In this document: positions 7,311 to 18,363 of the stretch, piece by piece
How the letters are laid out: each line of letters begins with the position of its first letter
Position numbering within the stretch: position 1 is the stretch's first letter
Source of the DNA: Saprospiraceae bacterium
GTDB taxonomy: Bacteria > Bacteroidota > Bacteroidia > Chitinophagales > Saprospiraceae
DNA length: 31,301 nucleotides
Assembly: GCA_016714785.1 (NCBI GenBank)
Contig: JADKCC010000004.1
Location: forward strand, 1 to 31,301
Reading direction: 5' to 3'
The notes under the pieces: model-generated
Database searches by the model: none
Told to the model about the DNA's origin: nothing
The model's input: the letters and a program-made list of their open reading frames with translations, nothing else
Position numbers and translations under genes: made by a program

Positions 7311-8896
7311 TGGATAGAACTTAAATATTCGGTTGCTTCTAAAATTATTTCTTGCAGTGGATCATTCTCACGTTTGGGTAAAGCATTAAGTTTATTTAGA
7401 ATTTCTCCAATCTTTTTTGAATCTTTAATATTGTTAGCAATCATACCTAATAACTCAGTTAAGTCGGCTTGTAAATAATAATTTAAAGAAGAACGAACAT
7501 TAAAAATATTGTACAAAACATCTTCTGCTGACCAACCATACGTATCAATTTCTAAAAGTCTAGCTGAAAGTTTGTTAGTTTCTATATCTCTGTTTAAAGC
7601 TGTGACTGATGAACTTTGTCCTTCCAAATCAGAAACTAAAAAATGTGAATGTGTGCTCAGAACAAAATGACAACTTCCATAATTTGCAAACACTTTTTTT
7701 AAAAAGGTAATGTATCTCATTTGCCAATTTGGATGCAAGCTTATTTCTGGCTCGTCAATTAGAATAAGAGAATCTTGAGAAATGCTAGCAAATATTCCAA
7801 TTAATGAATTCAATAAATGATATTCACCAGAACTTATCTCATTGGTTGATAACGAAGAATTACTTTTTTGAACTCTCATTCCTTGAAGGTTAATTATATC
7901 AAGATTTTCTAAGTGACTAATCATAAGTAAATCCCTTTCCGTCAAATCGGGATCAAACAAATCCAAAGTTATAATTCTAGAAGATGAGTTTTTCTTTCTT
8001 TGGAATACATTTTCTTTTGTAGGCAATTCATTAAGAAAACCTATTAAATCTTCTGTCAATTCAGGATTTTCTTTGAAATGTTTATTATAATAAGGAACAC
8101 TCCATAAAGGATTTTTTTCCTTTCTATTTGTATACATGAAGCCTTCATTCCACCATTCTTCAAAGTACATTTTAAAATCTTTTAATTCAAGGTGCATTGA
8201 AAAAAAGAGCTTATTTATTTTAGTATTGTATTCAACTTTAAAACTCTCTTTAAACTCTAAAAAAGTCAAAAGTGCTTTTAAACTCAATTTGAATTCTTCG
8301 CCGGAATAAGTAGCATTAAAAATATGTTTTATTGTTTTCTTTACAGCTGATTTGGTACTGGATGTGCTGCTAGTACTCCTTGCTCTAAATACTGGTAAAA
8401 TTCATCTCGGTTTACTATCCTTATAAATAAATCTATCTGTTGGGATTATCGAGTTTACAATCAGCTTTTTAGGAAATTCTAGTTCATCAATACTAATCTT
8501 ATATTCATCTTGGTTTTCAACTACATTCAGATCAAAACTTTCAAAATAATCAGGGCGATTTTTATAATACATTAACTGTTTTCCTGTCCCTATTATTTGA
8601 TAAATAAAAGTTTTTCGTAATACAATATCATAAGAATTATGATCTGTTTTATATCTTAAATGAAAATCATATGGCAATGAAAATCCTTTCTTATCTGTGT
8701 TCGAATTTGCTTTGAACTGGCTAAAAATATCGGAAATTGTTCTAAGAATAAAACTCTTCCCTGTTCCATTGGCCCCAATAATCACAGAAGTATATGGCTT
8801 TTCAATGTTTGTCAGTTCTTCAACATCGGAAAGATTTAAATTTATATCACCCAATTGAGGATGATCCTTTAATTTTAAGAACTCTAATCTAAACAT
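7307..8896 (-). CDS. ptuA: Septu-like AAA/ABC-type ATPase PtuA (frameshifts)
   Basis: Frame-corrected length is about 530 residues. The first part (8402-8896) has the Walker A motif GANGTGKS at 41-48. The second part (7307-8287) has the ABC-like signature SSGEYHLL, Walker B LILIDEPEISLHPNWQ and the switch histidine in LSTHSHFL. Between them, 8288-8401 carries coding sequence in two other frames (DEFYQYLEQG, then STSSTSSTKSAVKKTI), so two indels lie within about 60 bases. The long insert between the Walker motifs and the DEPEISLHP box is typical of OLD-like/AAA_15 defence ATPases such as PtuA. It starts 16 bases after hsdS and overlaps ptuB by ATGA. Retron-associated ATPase of the same pair is an alternative, but no reverse transcriptase is present. 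Confidence 0.8.
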
Positions 8897-8912
8897 TTGT
8901 TAATCTTTAATT

Positions 8913-10203
8913 TTATGCCAACTTCCCTTCAAACGCCTGCTTCAAAATACTCTGTCTCAATGTTTCTGCCTGTTGCAAGCTTTGGTTGATGGTTTCTTCT
9001 ATTTTATCGCAAATGGTGAGTTTGCTTTCTAATTCATCTACGATTAATTGTTGTTCATTAATTGATGGAAGTGGAATTAGAATACTCTTAATTCTTTCTT
9101 TATTCAGTGCTTTTTGATTATTTCCAGAGCCAACTCTCCTATTGTCTTCGTATTTAAAAACTAAATAAAAGTAAAGTAATTGAGATTTATACACTTTATC
9201 ATCAACTCTTATTGCAGCAGTATTTTGATTATGTGATGATTCTATTTTCAAAATTGCTGCCTGCCCACGTGTTTTACCCTCTCCAATCATTGCCATAATC
9301 ACTGTTCCAATTGGATGAACTTTACAAGATGTATTTTCAAACCTTCAACTGTAATTTTTCTTTTGTGCTTTTAATATCTTTAAAAGCGATTTCACCGCTA
9401 CTAAGCCAATTGATATTTCCTCCCCAATAATTGGCGTTGTTTCTCTTTGGTGTTGAACCGATATGAACTTCAAAAACATCACCTATTGTAACAATTTTCC
9501 ACCCCTTCGGCAATTCACCCTCTTTTACATTCTTATTTGTCAATTTCCCTTCAAAAGCCCATTTCAACAAACTCTGCCTGTACACTTTTAATTGCTTTTG
9601 GGCAGTGAGCAGTTGTTGTTTGCCATTATCTAGCTCGCTGAGTAGCTCTTCTATTTTGGCTACTAGGGCTTGTTGCTCCGATAGTGGGGGGAGAACAATT
9701 TGCATCTGCTCAATCTTAATTGAAGAAATATTGGGTTGTGCTCCACCATAAGCATCTTTTTCAATTTGTCTTTTGAGGGAATTTATTTGATGAAATAGAA
9801 ATTCATTATTTAAAACTGAATCATCTAGTATTTTGAATTTACCTACCCGTTGATTTTGATATGCTTTTTCTTTGCTTTTGTATATTCCAAATTTGCCTGT
9901 TGTAGCACCAGACATTGCAACAAGTATATCATTATCTTCAACTAAATAATTATCATAATCTTCATTGGCTTTTACTCTTACTGCTTTTTGACTTGATACA
10001 ATTCCACCATTAATATCTGAGATTCTGATTATAGGAACTCCTTGCGATTCATAATTATCACTTTTAAAAGCGTAACCATTTTTCAATTTGCAGACATCAC
10101 CCAATTTTTTGAGTTGCCAATGTTTAGGTAAGCAATTAACAACTTGTATTGGTTTGCTTGATTTAGAATTACTATTGATTTTATGTGTTATTTGGTCTGT
10201 CAT
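8913..10203 (-). CDS. hsdS: Type I restriction enzyme specificity subunit HsdS
   Basis: HsdS reads the bipartite DNA target for the restriction-methylation complex. The layout is classic: target recognition domain 1 from LPKHWQLKKLGDVCKLKNG, a conserved helical spacer LSEQQALVAKIEELLSEL...WAFEGKL, recognition domain 2 from LPKGWKIVTIGDVFEV, and a second helix INEQQLIVDELESKL...QAFEGKLA. The ORF breaks between 9302 and 9337. Shifted-frame pieces restore the usual STKEKITVEGL...VHPIGTVIMAMIGEGKTRG passage, so one or two base errors are likely. Length is about 430 residues, normal. The start ATG lies five bases from the left end of the inverted-repeat cassette at 10209, so its ribosome binding region is contributed by that element. 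Confidence 0.88.
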
Positions 10204-10208
10204 TATTC

Positions 10209-10819
10209 TGTCTGAACTGTGATGTATTTGATTTTTATGAGATTCATGATTTTACTTTGTCTGCCCTGAAATTTGCTTTATTCTTTTGAGATACCTAATT
10301 TTATTTTTTTACTTTTTTAATCACACACATCATGTTAATCATAAAAATCATAGTTCAGACATTTTGATTGACATTAGATTCTTGATTTCATTCGGGTTTA
10401 TACTTTTTATTAACCAATCGATGAAATTTAAGTTTAGACTCTCCAAAGTTGATTAATAAACCAACTTCAAGATTGTAGGCTTCCAGATAATTGATAGCTT
10501 GAGCAAGATTAGAAGGATCTAAGGATATGACTGCTTTTAGTTCGACACTAATTATACTTTCTACTAAAAAATCAACTCTTCTGGTACCTATGGGTTTAAC
10601 TTTATAAAATATAGGCATTTCAAACTCCCTTACAAAACTGATTCCCTGTAATTCCATTTCATATTCTAAAGCCCTTTGGTATATCACTTCCTGAAAACCA
10701 TTTCCCAATGCTTTATGTACTTCCATAGCACATCCTATGATTTTACCAGTCAGTTCAGAGTATTTATATTCTTCTTTAATCATATTTATCACATAATCAC
10801 AAAAATCAAAGTTCAGACA
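10209..10819. mobile_element. Inverted-repeat cassette carrying the GxxExxY gene
   Basis: The left end reads TGTCTGAACTGTGAT (10209-10223) and the right end, on the other strand, TGTCTGAACTTTGAT (10819-10805). A third copy, TGTCTGAACTATGAT on the minus strand, ends at 10361. Beyond the 15-bp core all three continue into TGATTTTTATGATT-like sequence. The two minus-strand copies match at 23 of 25 bases (10337-10361 and 10795-10819). The outer ends lie two bases from the hsdR stop codon and five bases from the hsdS start. No clear target-site duplication is visible and no transposase is encoded. The segment 10209-10361 alone has inverted ends and could be a MITE-like unit; the GxxExxY gene would then sit beside it. 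Confidence 0.6.
10388..10792 (-). CDS. GxxExxY family protein (PD-(D/E)XK nuclease-like)
   Basis: The protein of about 130 residues has the name-giving motif LGNGFQEVIYQRAL (G-F-x-E-x-x-Y) near 29-42, preceded by the helix GKIIGCAMEVHKALG. A nuclease-like core follows: RRVDFLVESIISVELKA, which supplies Asp and the ExK pair of the PD-(D/E)XK fold, then LAQAINYLEAYNLEVGLLINFG. The family is widespread in Bacteroidota and of unproven activity. A second Met (MIKEEYKYSEL) is an equally good start. It is intact, unlike its neighbours. It sits between hsdR and hsdS inside an inverted-repeat cassette, which argues that it moves as cargo rather than being a normal restriction subunit. Confidence 0.85.
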   Translation of the reverse strand: MINMIKEEYKYSELTGKIIGCAMEVHKALGNGFQEVIYQRALEYEMELQGISFVREFEMPIFYKVKPIGTRRVDFLVESIISVELKAVISLDPSNLAQAINYLEAYNLEVGLLINFGESKLKFHRLVNKKYKPE

Positions 10820-10821
10820 AC

Positions 10822-13646
10822 TTATACCGCTAATGCTTCATTTAACTCACTAATAATTCCGTCTGTCTGGTCTCCAAACAATTGCCACATCTTACTTAGA
10901 CCACCTTGGGCATTAAAAGGATTTAGGTCAAAATCATCTTGTTCGATGTGGAAACTATTGACGACATAATCTTTGATCATACGCAACCAAACCATTTGTT
11001 CATCATTAAACTTATTATGCTGACCTGCATTTTTCTTAAATATCCACTCCTGAAAGTTTCTATCTACTATTTTGTCATAAGATGTCAGGGTGCTATCTAT
11101 ACCGCTTATCTTGCGTATCAGAGAGACGATGGCTGTCAACTCACTTTTGTATGATCCATTGCATTGTCCTAAAGTTTCGTACGCTCGCCAAATATGGATA
11201 GGTGCAAGTGTCGGTTTGTCATGTTGGAGCTTTTCAAGGACTTCTTTGATCATGCTATAGGTCAACTCTCGTCTGCGGTATGGCTGATTGTAGAATATCT
11301 GCAATGCTGTCAACTCATCCTTATGTTCTGCCATCCATGTTGTAAATTTTGCTATGGCTTCTTGTGCTGTAGTAGTATTGTCTTTGTCCCATCCGGCATA
11401 CAAGACTTCATCTGGATTTGCAAGGTCTATTTTTTGTTCGTGTGCCTTGCGTACATTTTCTATATATTCGTTGAGATCACCTGTAAATACGCTAGCAGCT
11501 TCATTTTGTAAAGTTTCTATTTTATCTTTGAAAGTTGCTTCGATTTCAATGGGTGCTGCTCCAGCCATGTCTTTTTTTACAGTAGTTTCTATGTTTTCAA
11601 TTATATCAGGATTGTAGGCATTCAAGAGTTCTTTCACAACCTGAGACACCGATTTACCATTGGCTTTTTCAGCAAATTGTTTTTTCTCCTTTTCTGTGAT
11701 TTGTTTGTCCAGTCGGGTTAGTCTATTGGCCAGTGATGTAAACAATTCTTCTTCTCTAGCACCAACAGCTACAGCTTGTAATAAATCCTTGAGTGCCACA
11801 CCCGGTTTTTTCTCTAATGGTCTGCTTTCTGTTTTTAAGCTCTTGGTCACGCCTATAGCATCTACTATGACAAAGTGGTCCTTGGTTTCCATTGCCGTAG
11901 GCGTGACTTTTTTCAAGCTATCTAGATCGATGGTTCGTGTACCCCTACCTTTCATTTGCTCAAAATAATTGATGCTTTTTACATCTCTCATAAAGAGCAG
12001 ACATTCCAATGGTTTTATATCTGTACCTGTGGCCACCATATCTACGGTTACTGCGATACGAGGATGATAATCGTTTCTAAACTGTGCCCTAAAATGATCT
12101 TGGGTCTTCATCCGTTTTATCGTTATTTTTTGCAAAACTTATTCTCTTCCCCAAATTCTTCTCTCACGATTTTTATGATATCATCTGCATGGCTATCTGT
12201 CTTCGCAAAAATTAATGTTTTGGGTACTTCAAATACTCCATTTTTGTCGTATCTTTCAGGGAACATTTCAGGAAAATGATCCTTTAGGCTACGTACGATG
12301 GTTCTTATCTGATTTGGGTTTACAATGTCCTTGTCTAGCTGCTGTTTAGAATAATTTTCATCTTCATCCTGGAGCTCCATTCTTTTTTTTCGACTCAGAC
12401 GTTCTCGATGTTCTATGTATTCACCTTTCCACAAAGTCGCACCTTGTTTTGATATCTTGGTATCTATAATGTACACATCATAACCGACATTGACATTGTC
12501 TGCTACGGCCATTTCATGAGAGTATTCACTTACCAGGTTTTGATCAAAATATCCGATCGTTCTTTTGTCTGGAGTGGCTGTGAGACCTACTTCAAAAGCA
12601 TCATAATACTCCAATACTTGTTTCCAAAGATTGTAGATGCTACGATGACATTCGTCTATGACTATAAAATCAAAAAACTCTATAGGCATACGACCATCAT
12701 ACGTAATCGGTGGAATTTCTTTGGGTTGCCACTTCCTTTCATTTGGGTTTTCATCTTCTGCACTCTCGTCCAAATCTTGTCCTTTTAATATGGCATACAA
12801 TCTTTGGATGGTGCTGATACAAACTTGGCTATCTGATGCAACATAACTAGATTTGAGTCGCTGCACGCTATACAACTCGGTGAATTTCCTATTGTCATCA
12901 TTGGGCACAAAGGACATAAATTCTTGTTCCGCTTGTTCTCCCAGGTTCTTGGTATCTACCAAAAATAATACTCTTTTGGCTTTTGCATATTTTAGCAAAC
13001 GATACACCGCTGTGATGGCCGTAAATGTTTTGCCGGAGCCTGTAGCCATTTGTATGAGCGCTCTAGGTCGATTTTCTTTAAATGATGTTTCTAAATTTGT
13101 AATGGCATTGATTTGGCATTCCCGCAAACCTTCCGTTTGTAGGATGGGAAGATCCAATAATCTCTGACGTAGTGACTTGCCTCGCTTCACCCATTCATGG
13201 AGTGTTTCTGGTCTATGGAAGCTAAATACCTCTCGAGCTCTTGGTTTTGGGTCTGTAAAGTCAATGAATTTTGTTATTTCTCCAGTACTCAGATATACGT
13301 AGGGAAGAGGTTCGTTTTTTAGATGTTTTAGTTTTGCATTGGCATAACCTTCTACTTGTTCTTCATGAAGTGTAATCCTATGTGCTTCCTCTTCTTTTTT
13401 TGCTTCTATCACACCACAAGGCTTACCGCCGACGAATAACATATAATCAGCTGGCCCGATATCCGTTTGGTATTCCTTCACTGCTACACCCAAACCAGCA
13501 TTCAAGTTTACTTGTCGGATGCCCTGAATAAGCCAACCACAAGCAGTCAATTGCTTGTCTATGGGTTTTGGTTCACGTGCGATTATAATTATGTTCCAAG
13601 GATTAATTAAACTTACAACCATTGGATGGTAATTTGTAGATTGCAT
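10822..13646 (-). CDS. hsdR: Type I restriction endonuclease subunit HsdR (one frameshift)
   Basis: HsdR cuts unmethylated DNA after ATP-driven translocation. Domains in order: a PD-(D/E)XK nuclease (GPADYML with Asp 67, then GVIEAKK with Glu 81 and Lys 83), a helicase core with Walker A ATGSGKT (201-207) and DECH (331-334), and, after a frameshift at 12123-12135, the second RecA lobe with VATGTDIKPLECLLF and QMKGRGTRTID, then a helical C-terminal domain ending ISELNEALAV. The break lies in the A/T-rich ENKFCKK/ITIKRMK junction. Joined length is about 940 residues, as expected. The upstream 220 bases separate it from the TonB receptor gene and presumably hold the operon promoter, but no clear TAnnTTTG box was found there. 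Confidence 0.92.
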
Positions 13647-13866
13647 AAATTTTACAATAAATAGTTATTACATGACAATACTAGCAAACTATTACATTGA
13701 AGAATGGAAAATTTGTCATATTAGTTTCACTAATTCGTCAATGCACTAGGCTGAATTTTAAAATAACATTTGCTTTTTAGGTTAATAAATAGATTTTCGG
13801 ATGACAATTTTTCCAAAATTCCTTTCGAATAGGATGGTATTTGGAAATTCTACCTCTCACCAAAAC

Positions 13867-16474
13867 CTACTTCAGACTATATCGCACACCAACATACATA
13901 TTGATGCCCATGATAGGTCCCCAAGCCAATGAGCTATCAAAATACTGCCCGAATGGGTCATGTGCTGCAATGATGGGATGGTCTAGCCGGTAATCGCCTA
14001 TGTTTTCGCCACCAACGTATATTTCAAAACCACTTTTCCAGGTTTTGCTTATCTGTGCATTGCTGAGAAAGTAAGAAGGCGAAGCATCGGCCCATCTGTG
14101 ATCTGCATCGTTGGCAGCTGTTGATGGTATTCTTACTGAGCTCAACCAATTGATCGTATAGTCTATCATCCACCCTTTGCCAGGATGGAGTGCTAGATTG
14201 GCAAATGCTCGCTGTGGTGAGACCAATGGTTTGCGTAGCAATTGCTCGCCATAGGTGGTCTGAACATCATTGTATCTATATGCCAATCGTACATCTAACC
14301 ATTTGGCGGGGCTAATCTCTGCTTGTAACTGAAAACTATTGGAATAGGATTGACCTTGTAAATTGTAAAAAACTACTTGTCTAGCTGATCTGTCCATATC
14401 TACGACGATCTGATTGCTAAAATCTATGCGATTATAATCAGCGGATAAGGCCAATATTTGGGTGCCAATTTTGATTTCTTTTGTGGCGCTTATCCCTACA
14501 TTCCACGCTACTTCAGCATTGAGTCCATAAGGTTTTTCATTTTTGTTTTCACCTTCTACGATGATGGCCCTACTGCTTGCAAATAGCCCAATGTTTTCTG
14601 CAAAGATACTGGCTGTTTTCTGCCCTCTACCTGCGGCTATCCGAAATACCGTACTTTGGTTGGGTGCATATCTGATATTTAATCTAGGGGTAAAAAATAA
14701 TCCATAATTATTGTGATAATCAGCTCGTCCACCCATGAGTACAGAAAATTTTTCTGAACCTTTGTAGGTATATTCACCAAAGATACCTGGTACCCATTCA
14801 TTCCTTTTATATTGGTCAGTTACTACGGTTTCATCGAAGTTGTCATATTGAAAACTCGTACCCATGCGCACTTGATGGTCAGTATTATCGATGATGCTTT
14901 GATAGATCATGTTAAAGTAAAGCGATTTTTGAGTAGCATCGTATCTTCGCAACCCAAACTGCGCCTTTTGGTCATGATATACACCCGAAAACTGAAAGCC
15001 TAAGGTTTTATAAGGTGAATTTAGATTGACAAAACCACGTTTTGCCCACACTTCAGCCCGATTGGTGGTCATATCTGCTCCCCATGTTTGATATCTTAGG
15101 GATCTTGCAGGGTCACACTCCATCTGCCCACTGATATTGTCAGCAAAAGTGAGTTTCATGCCTACCTGTCCTTCTTGGCCTTCGTTATTGGTCCATTTCC
15201 ATCGGTTGATGAATCCAAATTGTTTGCCTAATGGCATGTCTAGAAATCCGTCATGGTTATGGTCTCTTCTTAGGTTGCGGGTGGATGCATGAAGTAAGGT
15301 GGCTGTGCTCCAACGGTCATTTATCTCGTATTTGGAAAATGTGTTCATTTCTAATCTTGCTGCTTGGCTGGCATAGGCATTCAATGACAATTTCCCATCA
15401 TGACAAGGTTTCAACAATTCAACATTGATTTGCCCAGTAATACTCTCGAATCCATTGACTACTGATCCTGCACCCATATTGAGTTGCATGCCTTCCACCC
15501 AAGTACCGGGTGTGAAGGACAAACCTTGCAGAGCTGCCAAACCACGTACATCAGGCATATTTTCCCTTGTTATCTGCACAAGGTCCTGCCAATCCAAGCA
15601 TTTCTATTTTTCGGGTTCCTGTGATGGCGTCTGTTGCTGAAGCATCTACAGCAGGCGTAGTATCAAAAGATTCTGCAAGATTGCAGCAAGCTGCTTTTAA
15701 TAACTCTTTGCTTGATATATTAAGCACTTTTACTGTTTCTAGGTAAGATATTTCTGTAGTTCTCTTTTTATGGATGATTTCTACCGCATCAAGTAGATTT
15801 GGTGAGGATATGATGATATTGACTTTGCCAGCTTTGGTAATCATCATGGTGTCAGGACTATACCCTACATAGCTGACGATCAGATATTCTTTTTTACCAC
15901 TATAAGGTATAGAAAAATAACCCATTAGGTCTGATACGGTACCATCGTTGCTTCCACTCCATCTGATATTAGCACCTATCAATGGCATCATAGTGCCATT
16001 ATCCGTTTTTTCAAAAACTGTTCCTGTTAGCTGATTGCTTTTATTGTCACCGTGATCATGACCATCGTGTTCTGAATGGTCATGCCCATCATTTTCTGAA
16101 TGGTCGTGCCCATCGTGTTCAGAATGAGTGTGTTCGTCATTCTCTTGTTGGCTAAGGGTGTCGCTTCTGTAATGACAGCAACCATGCAATGCTTCGTAAG
16201 CTTCATCATTGGCTTTTTGTCCATCAGTATCATGACCTAAAGCCAATAAAGCATCCACCAATTCTTTCTTTTGGAATAAAGATTGGACTTCTATGGATAA
16301 CATTTGTTTTTCAATATTGTAAGTTGCAGTATTAATTCCAATTACTTTTAGTGCTGCGGTTTCTATTCTTTCTTGGCACATACCACATGCACCACTTACA
16401 GGAATATTGATTTTTTCTTGAGCGGATGCGCTCGTAGCAATTATAATGATCGTACCAACTATAAAAGTCAGCAT
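13867..16474 (-). CDS. TonB-dependent receptor with HMA domain and His-rich linker
   Basis: Two ORFs join by a one-base shift at 15551-15597 (LGLAGP...ITRENMPDVRGLA). After a signal peptide (IIIIATSASAQ), residues 21-80 form a heavy-metal-associated domain with GACGMC (Cys 30, Cys 33). A second metal-rich spot, HGCCHY (98-102), follows. Then three 8-residue HDGHDHSE-type repeats make a His-rich linker (about 114-141). A CarboxypepD_reg domain (TGTVFEKTDNG...GYFSIPY...VSYVGYSPD), a plug and a TonB beta-barrel ending MYVGVRYSLK complete it at about 868 residues. It should import a transition metal or its complex across the outer membrane; copper, zinc or nickel cannot be told apart. The Cys/His-rich gene upstream is probably functionally linked. 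The N-terminus may begin a few codons earlier with MVHFIKN after a base correction. Confidence 0.85.
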
Positions 16475-16588
16475 TTTTTATAAAATGAACCATTGGTAAA
16501 ATTTTAATTTTCAAAATAAGGATGATTTCAGCTAAATTGGAGCTGAATTACTGTAGGTTGGCACACCAATCCTAATCAATTTTGAAAA

Positions 16589-16960
16589 TTATGCGTTGGG
16601 TGGATACGCTATAGAAGGATGAAAATCATAGCTATGTACGAATACAGGGTAGATTATTTTTTTGGTAATTTCTATCTCTTCCAACCATTTGATTTTGGAA
16701 AAATGAAATGTATTTAAAAACACTTTCGCACACGTCAGGCACTGACAATTGTCGCCACAACAGCCATCTTTGTCTTTATGGTCATCATGTTTTTGTTCTT
16801 TTTTTGAGCAGCAACTTTTTTTAGTTGTAGATTTTACATTGATATCCATTTTACATTCTTTGACTGCTGTGGTAGAGTGACTTTTGTCAAAAGTAGGACC
16901 ACAGACAGATAGAGACTGGCAAAAAATGATAATGGATAATATTAATGTTACTACTTTCAT
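16589..16960 (-). CDS. Secreted Cys/His-rich metal-associated protein
   Basis: The 123-residue protein starts with a signal peptide (MKVVTLILSIIIFCQSLSVCG). Its middle is a dense metal-ligand region: CKMDINVKSTTKKSCCSKK, KHDDHKDKDGCCGDNCQCLTC. It ends in FHPSIAYPPNA. The design resembles small Bacteroidota periplasmic proteins that precede HMA-type TonB receptors, including the HYC_CC_PP group, though I cannot confirm membership. A role as metal chaperone or sensor for the downstream receptor is inferred from the shared metal chemistry, same strand and 114-base gap. It has its own promoter at 16971-17001 and a very short leader. Confidence 0.7.
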   Translation of the reverse strand: MKVVTLILSIIIFCQSLSVCGPTFDKSHSTTAVKECKMDINVKSTTKKSCCSKKEQKHDDHKDKDGCCGDNCQCLTCAKVFLNTFHFSKIKWLEEIEITKKIIYPVFVHSYDFHPSIAYPPNA

Positions 16961-16970
16961 AAAACTGTTG

Positions 16971-17001
16971 CAAAAGTAATACTATTTAAAATATAAATCA
17001 A
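16971..17001 (-). promoter_or_regulatory. Bacteroidota-type promoter for the Cys/His-rich gene
   Basis: On the minus strand a TTG (17001-16999) is followed after 20 bases by TACTTTTG (16978-16971), which fits the TAnnTTTG -7 consensus of Bacteroidota. The start codon follows 10 bases later, so the leader is very short. Confidence 0.7.
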
Positions 17002-17094
17002 GTTCTGCATTTTTTTAACTTAAGATTAGGATGTGAAATGAATAAATATTCGCCATTAAAATCAAAATATTCGGTTTTTTTAGGTAAAATAGCT

Positions 17095-17102
17095 TACTTT
17101 TG
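17095..17102 (+). promoter_or_regulatory. Bacteroidota-type -7 element upstream of hflX
   Basis: TACTTTTG matches the TAnnTTTG consensus and lies 17 bases before the hflX ATG at 17120. No clear TTTG -33 box is seen at the right distance, only a T run (17075-17081). The two facing promoters here make 16961-17119 a divergent control region. Confidence 0.6.
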
Positions 17103-17119
17103 TATTTAAATATCAAATT

Positions 17120-18333
17120 ATGACAGACGCCTGGAAAGTAGGTAAAGAAGAGAAGAAAGGAATTTTAAAAACCAATGAATATTGTATATTAATAGGTGTC
17201 ATCACCAAAGATGAAGATGAAGCACAAGTGATGGAGTATCTAGATGAACTAGATTTTTTGGCCAATACAGCAGGTGCAATCACCAAAAAAGTATTCACCC
17301 AAAAGATGCCACATCCTAATGTTAAGACTTTTGTGGGATCTGGAAAACTAGAAGAAATAAGAGAATATATCGAAAGGAACGAAGATATCACTTTGGCTAT
17401 TTTTGATGAGGATCTTACGGGCAAGCAGAATAGTTTTCTAGAAGAGTATCTCAAGGTCAAAATTGTAGATAGAAGTACGCTGATTTTAGATATATTTGCC
17501 GAAAGAGCGCAAACGGCACAAACAAAAACACAAGTGGAGTTGGCCCAAATGCAGTATCTTTGCCTAGATTGAGAGGACTTTGGACACACTTGGAGCGGCA
17601 ACGTGGTGGTATAGGTATGCGCGGACCTGGTGAACAGGAAATAGAAACCGACCGTAGGATCATCAGGGATAAAATTGCATTACTCAAAAAGAGACTTGAA
17701 AAAATAGATCAACAAGCACAAACACAACGCAAAAACCGTGGCGAACTCATCCGTGTATCATTGGTAGGTTACACCAATGTTGGTAAGTCCACACTGATGA
17801 ATGTGTTGAGCAAATCTGATGTTTTTGCAGAAAATAAACTTTTTGCTACCTTAGATACGACTGTCAGGAAAGTGGTATGGGATACTATGCCTTTCTTACT
17901 ATCAGATACAGTAGGTTTTATCAGGAAATTGCCCCATCATTTGGTAGAGAGTTTTAAATCCACACTAGATGAGGTAAGAGAAAGCGATATTTTGATCCAT
18001 GTGGTAGATATAGCTCATCCTCAGCATGAAGACCATATCCTAACTGTTCAAAACACCCTTAATGAACTCGGTGCATCTGATAGGACTACGCTGATGGTTT
18101 TTAATAAGGTAGATCTCTATAGGGAAAAATATTTTGACGATTATCTAGATCAAGGTACCAAAGCAGAAATCATGCAAGAAATTAGGGAGAAATTTAGTAA
18201 TATGTATAATTTTCCCAATGTATTGATCTCGGCTACGGACAAAGAAAATATAGACTTGCTCAGAGATACGCTCAAAGATATGATCATGGAAGAGTATAAA
18301 GTGAGATATCCATTCCAAGTCAAAAGTTGGTAA
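17120..18333 (+). CDS. hflX: Ribosome-associated GTPase HflX (one frameshift)
   Basis: HflX binds the large ribosomal subunit and splits stalled ribosomes using GTP. The N-terminal domain (17120-17572) contains PHPNVKTFVGSGKLEEI and VDRSTLILDIFAERA. The second part (17560-18333) begins with the family hallmark RLRGLWTHLERQRGGIGMRG and RGPGEQEIETDRR, then the GTPase motifs GYTNVGKST (G1), DTVGFI (G3), NKVD (G4) and LISAT (G5). The break is one base in QYL(L)PRL near 17560. Joined length is about 404 residues, typical. It is a conserved gene, so the break is probably a read error. The start follows a -7 box by 17 bases. Confidence 0.93.
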
Positions 18334-18363
18334 GAAAATATTCGAAATGTAAAAGCAATAGAC

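Noticed and set aside
7307..8896. Retron effector pair
   Set aside because: The ATPase/HNH pair also occurs with retrons, but there is no reverse transcriptase or msr/msd-like RNA nearby.
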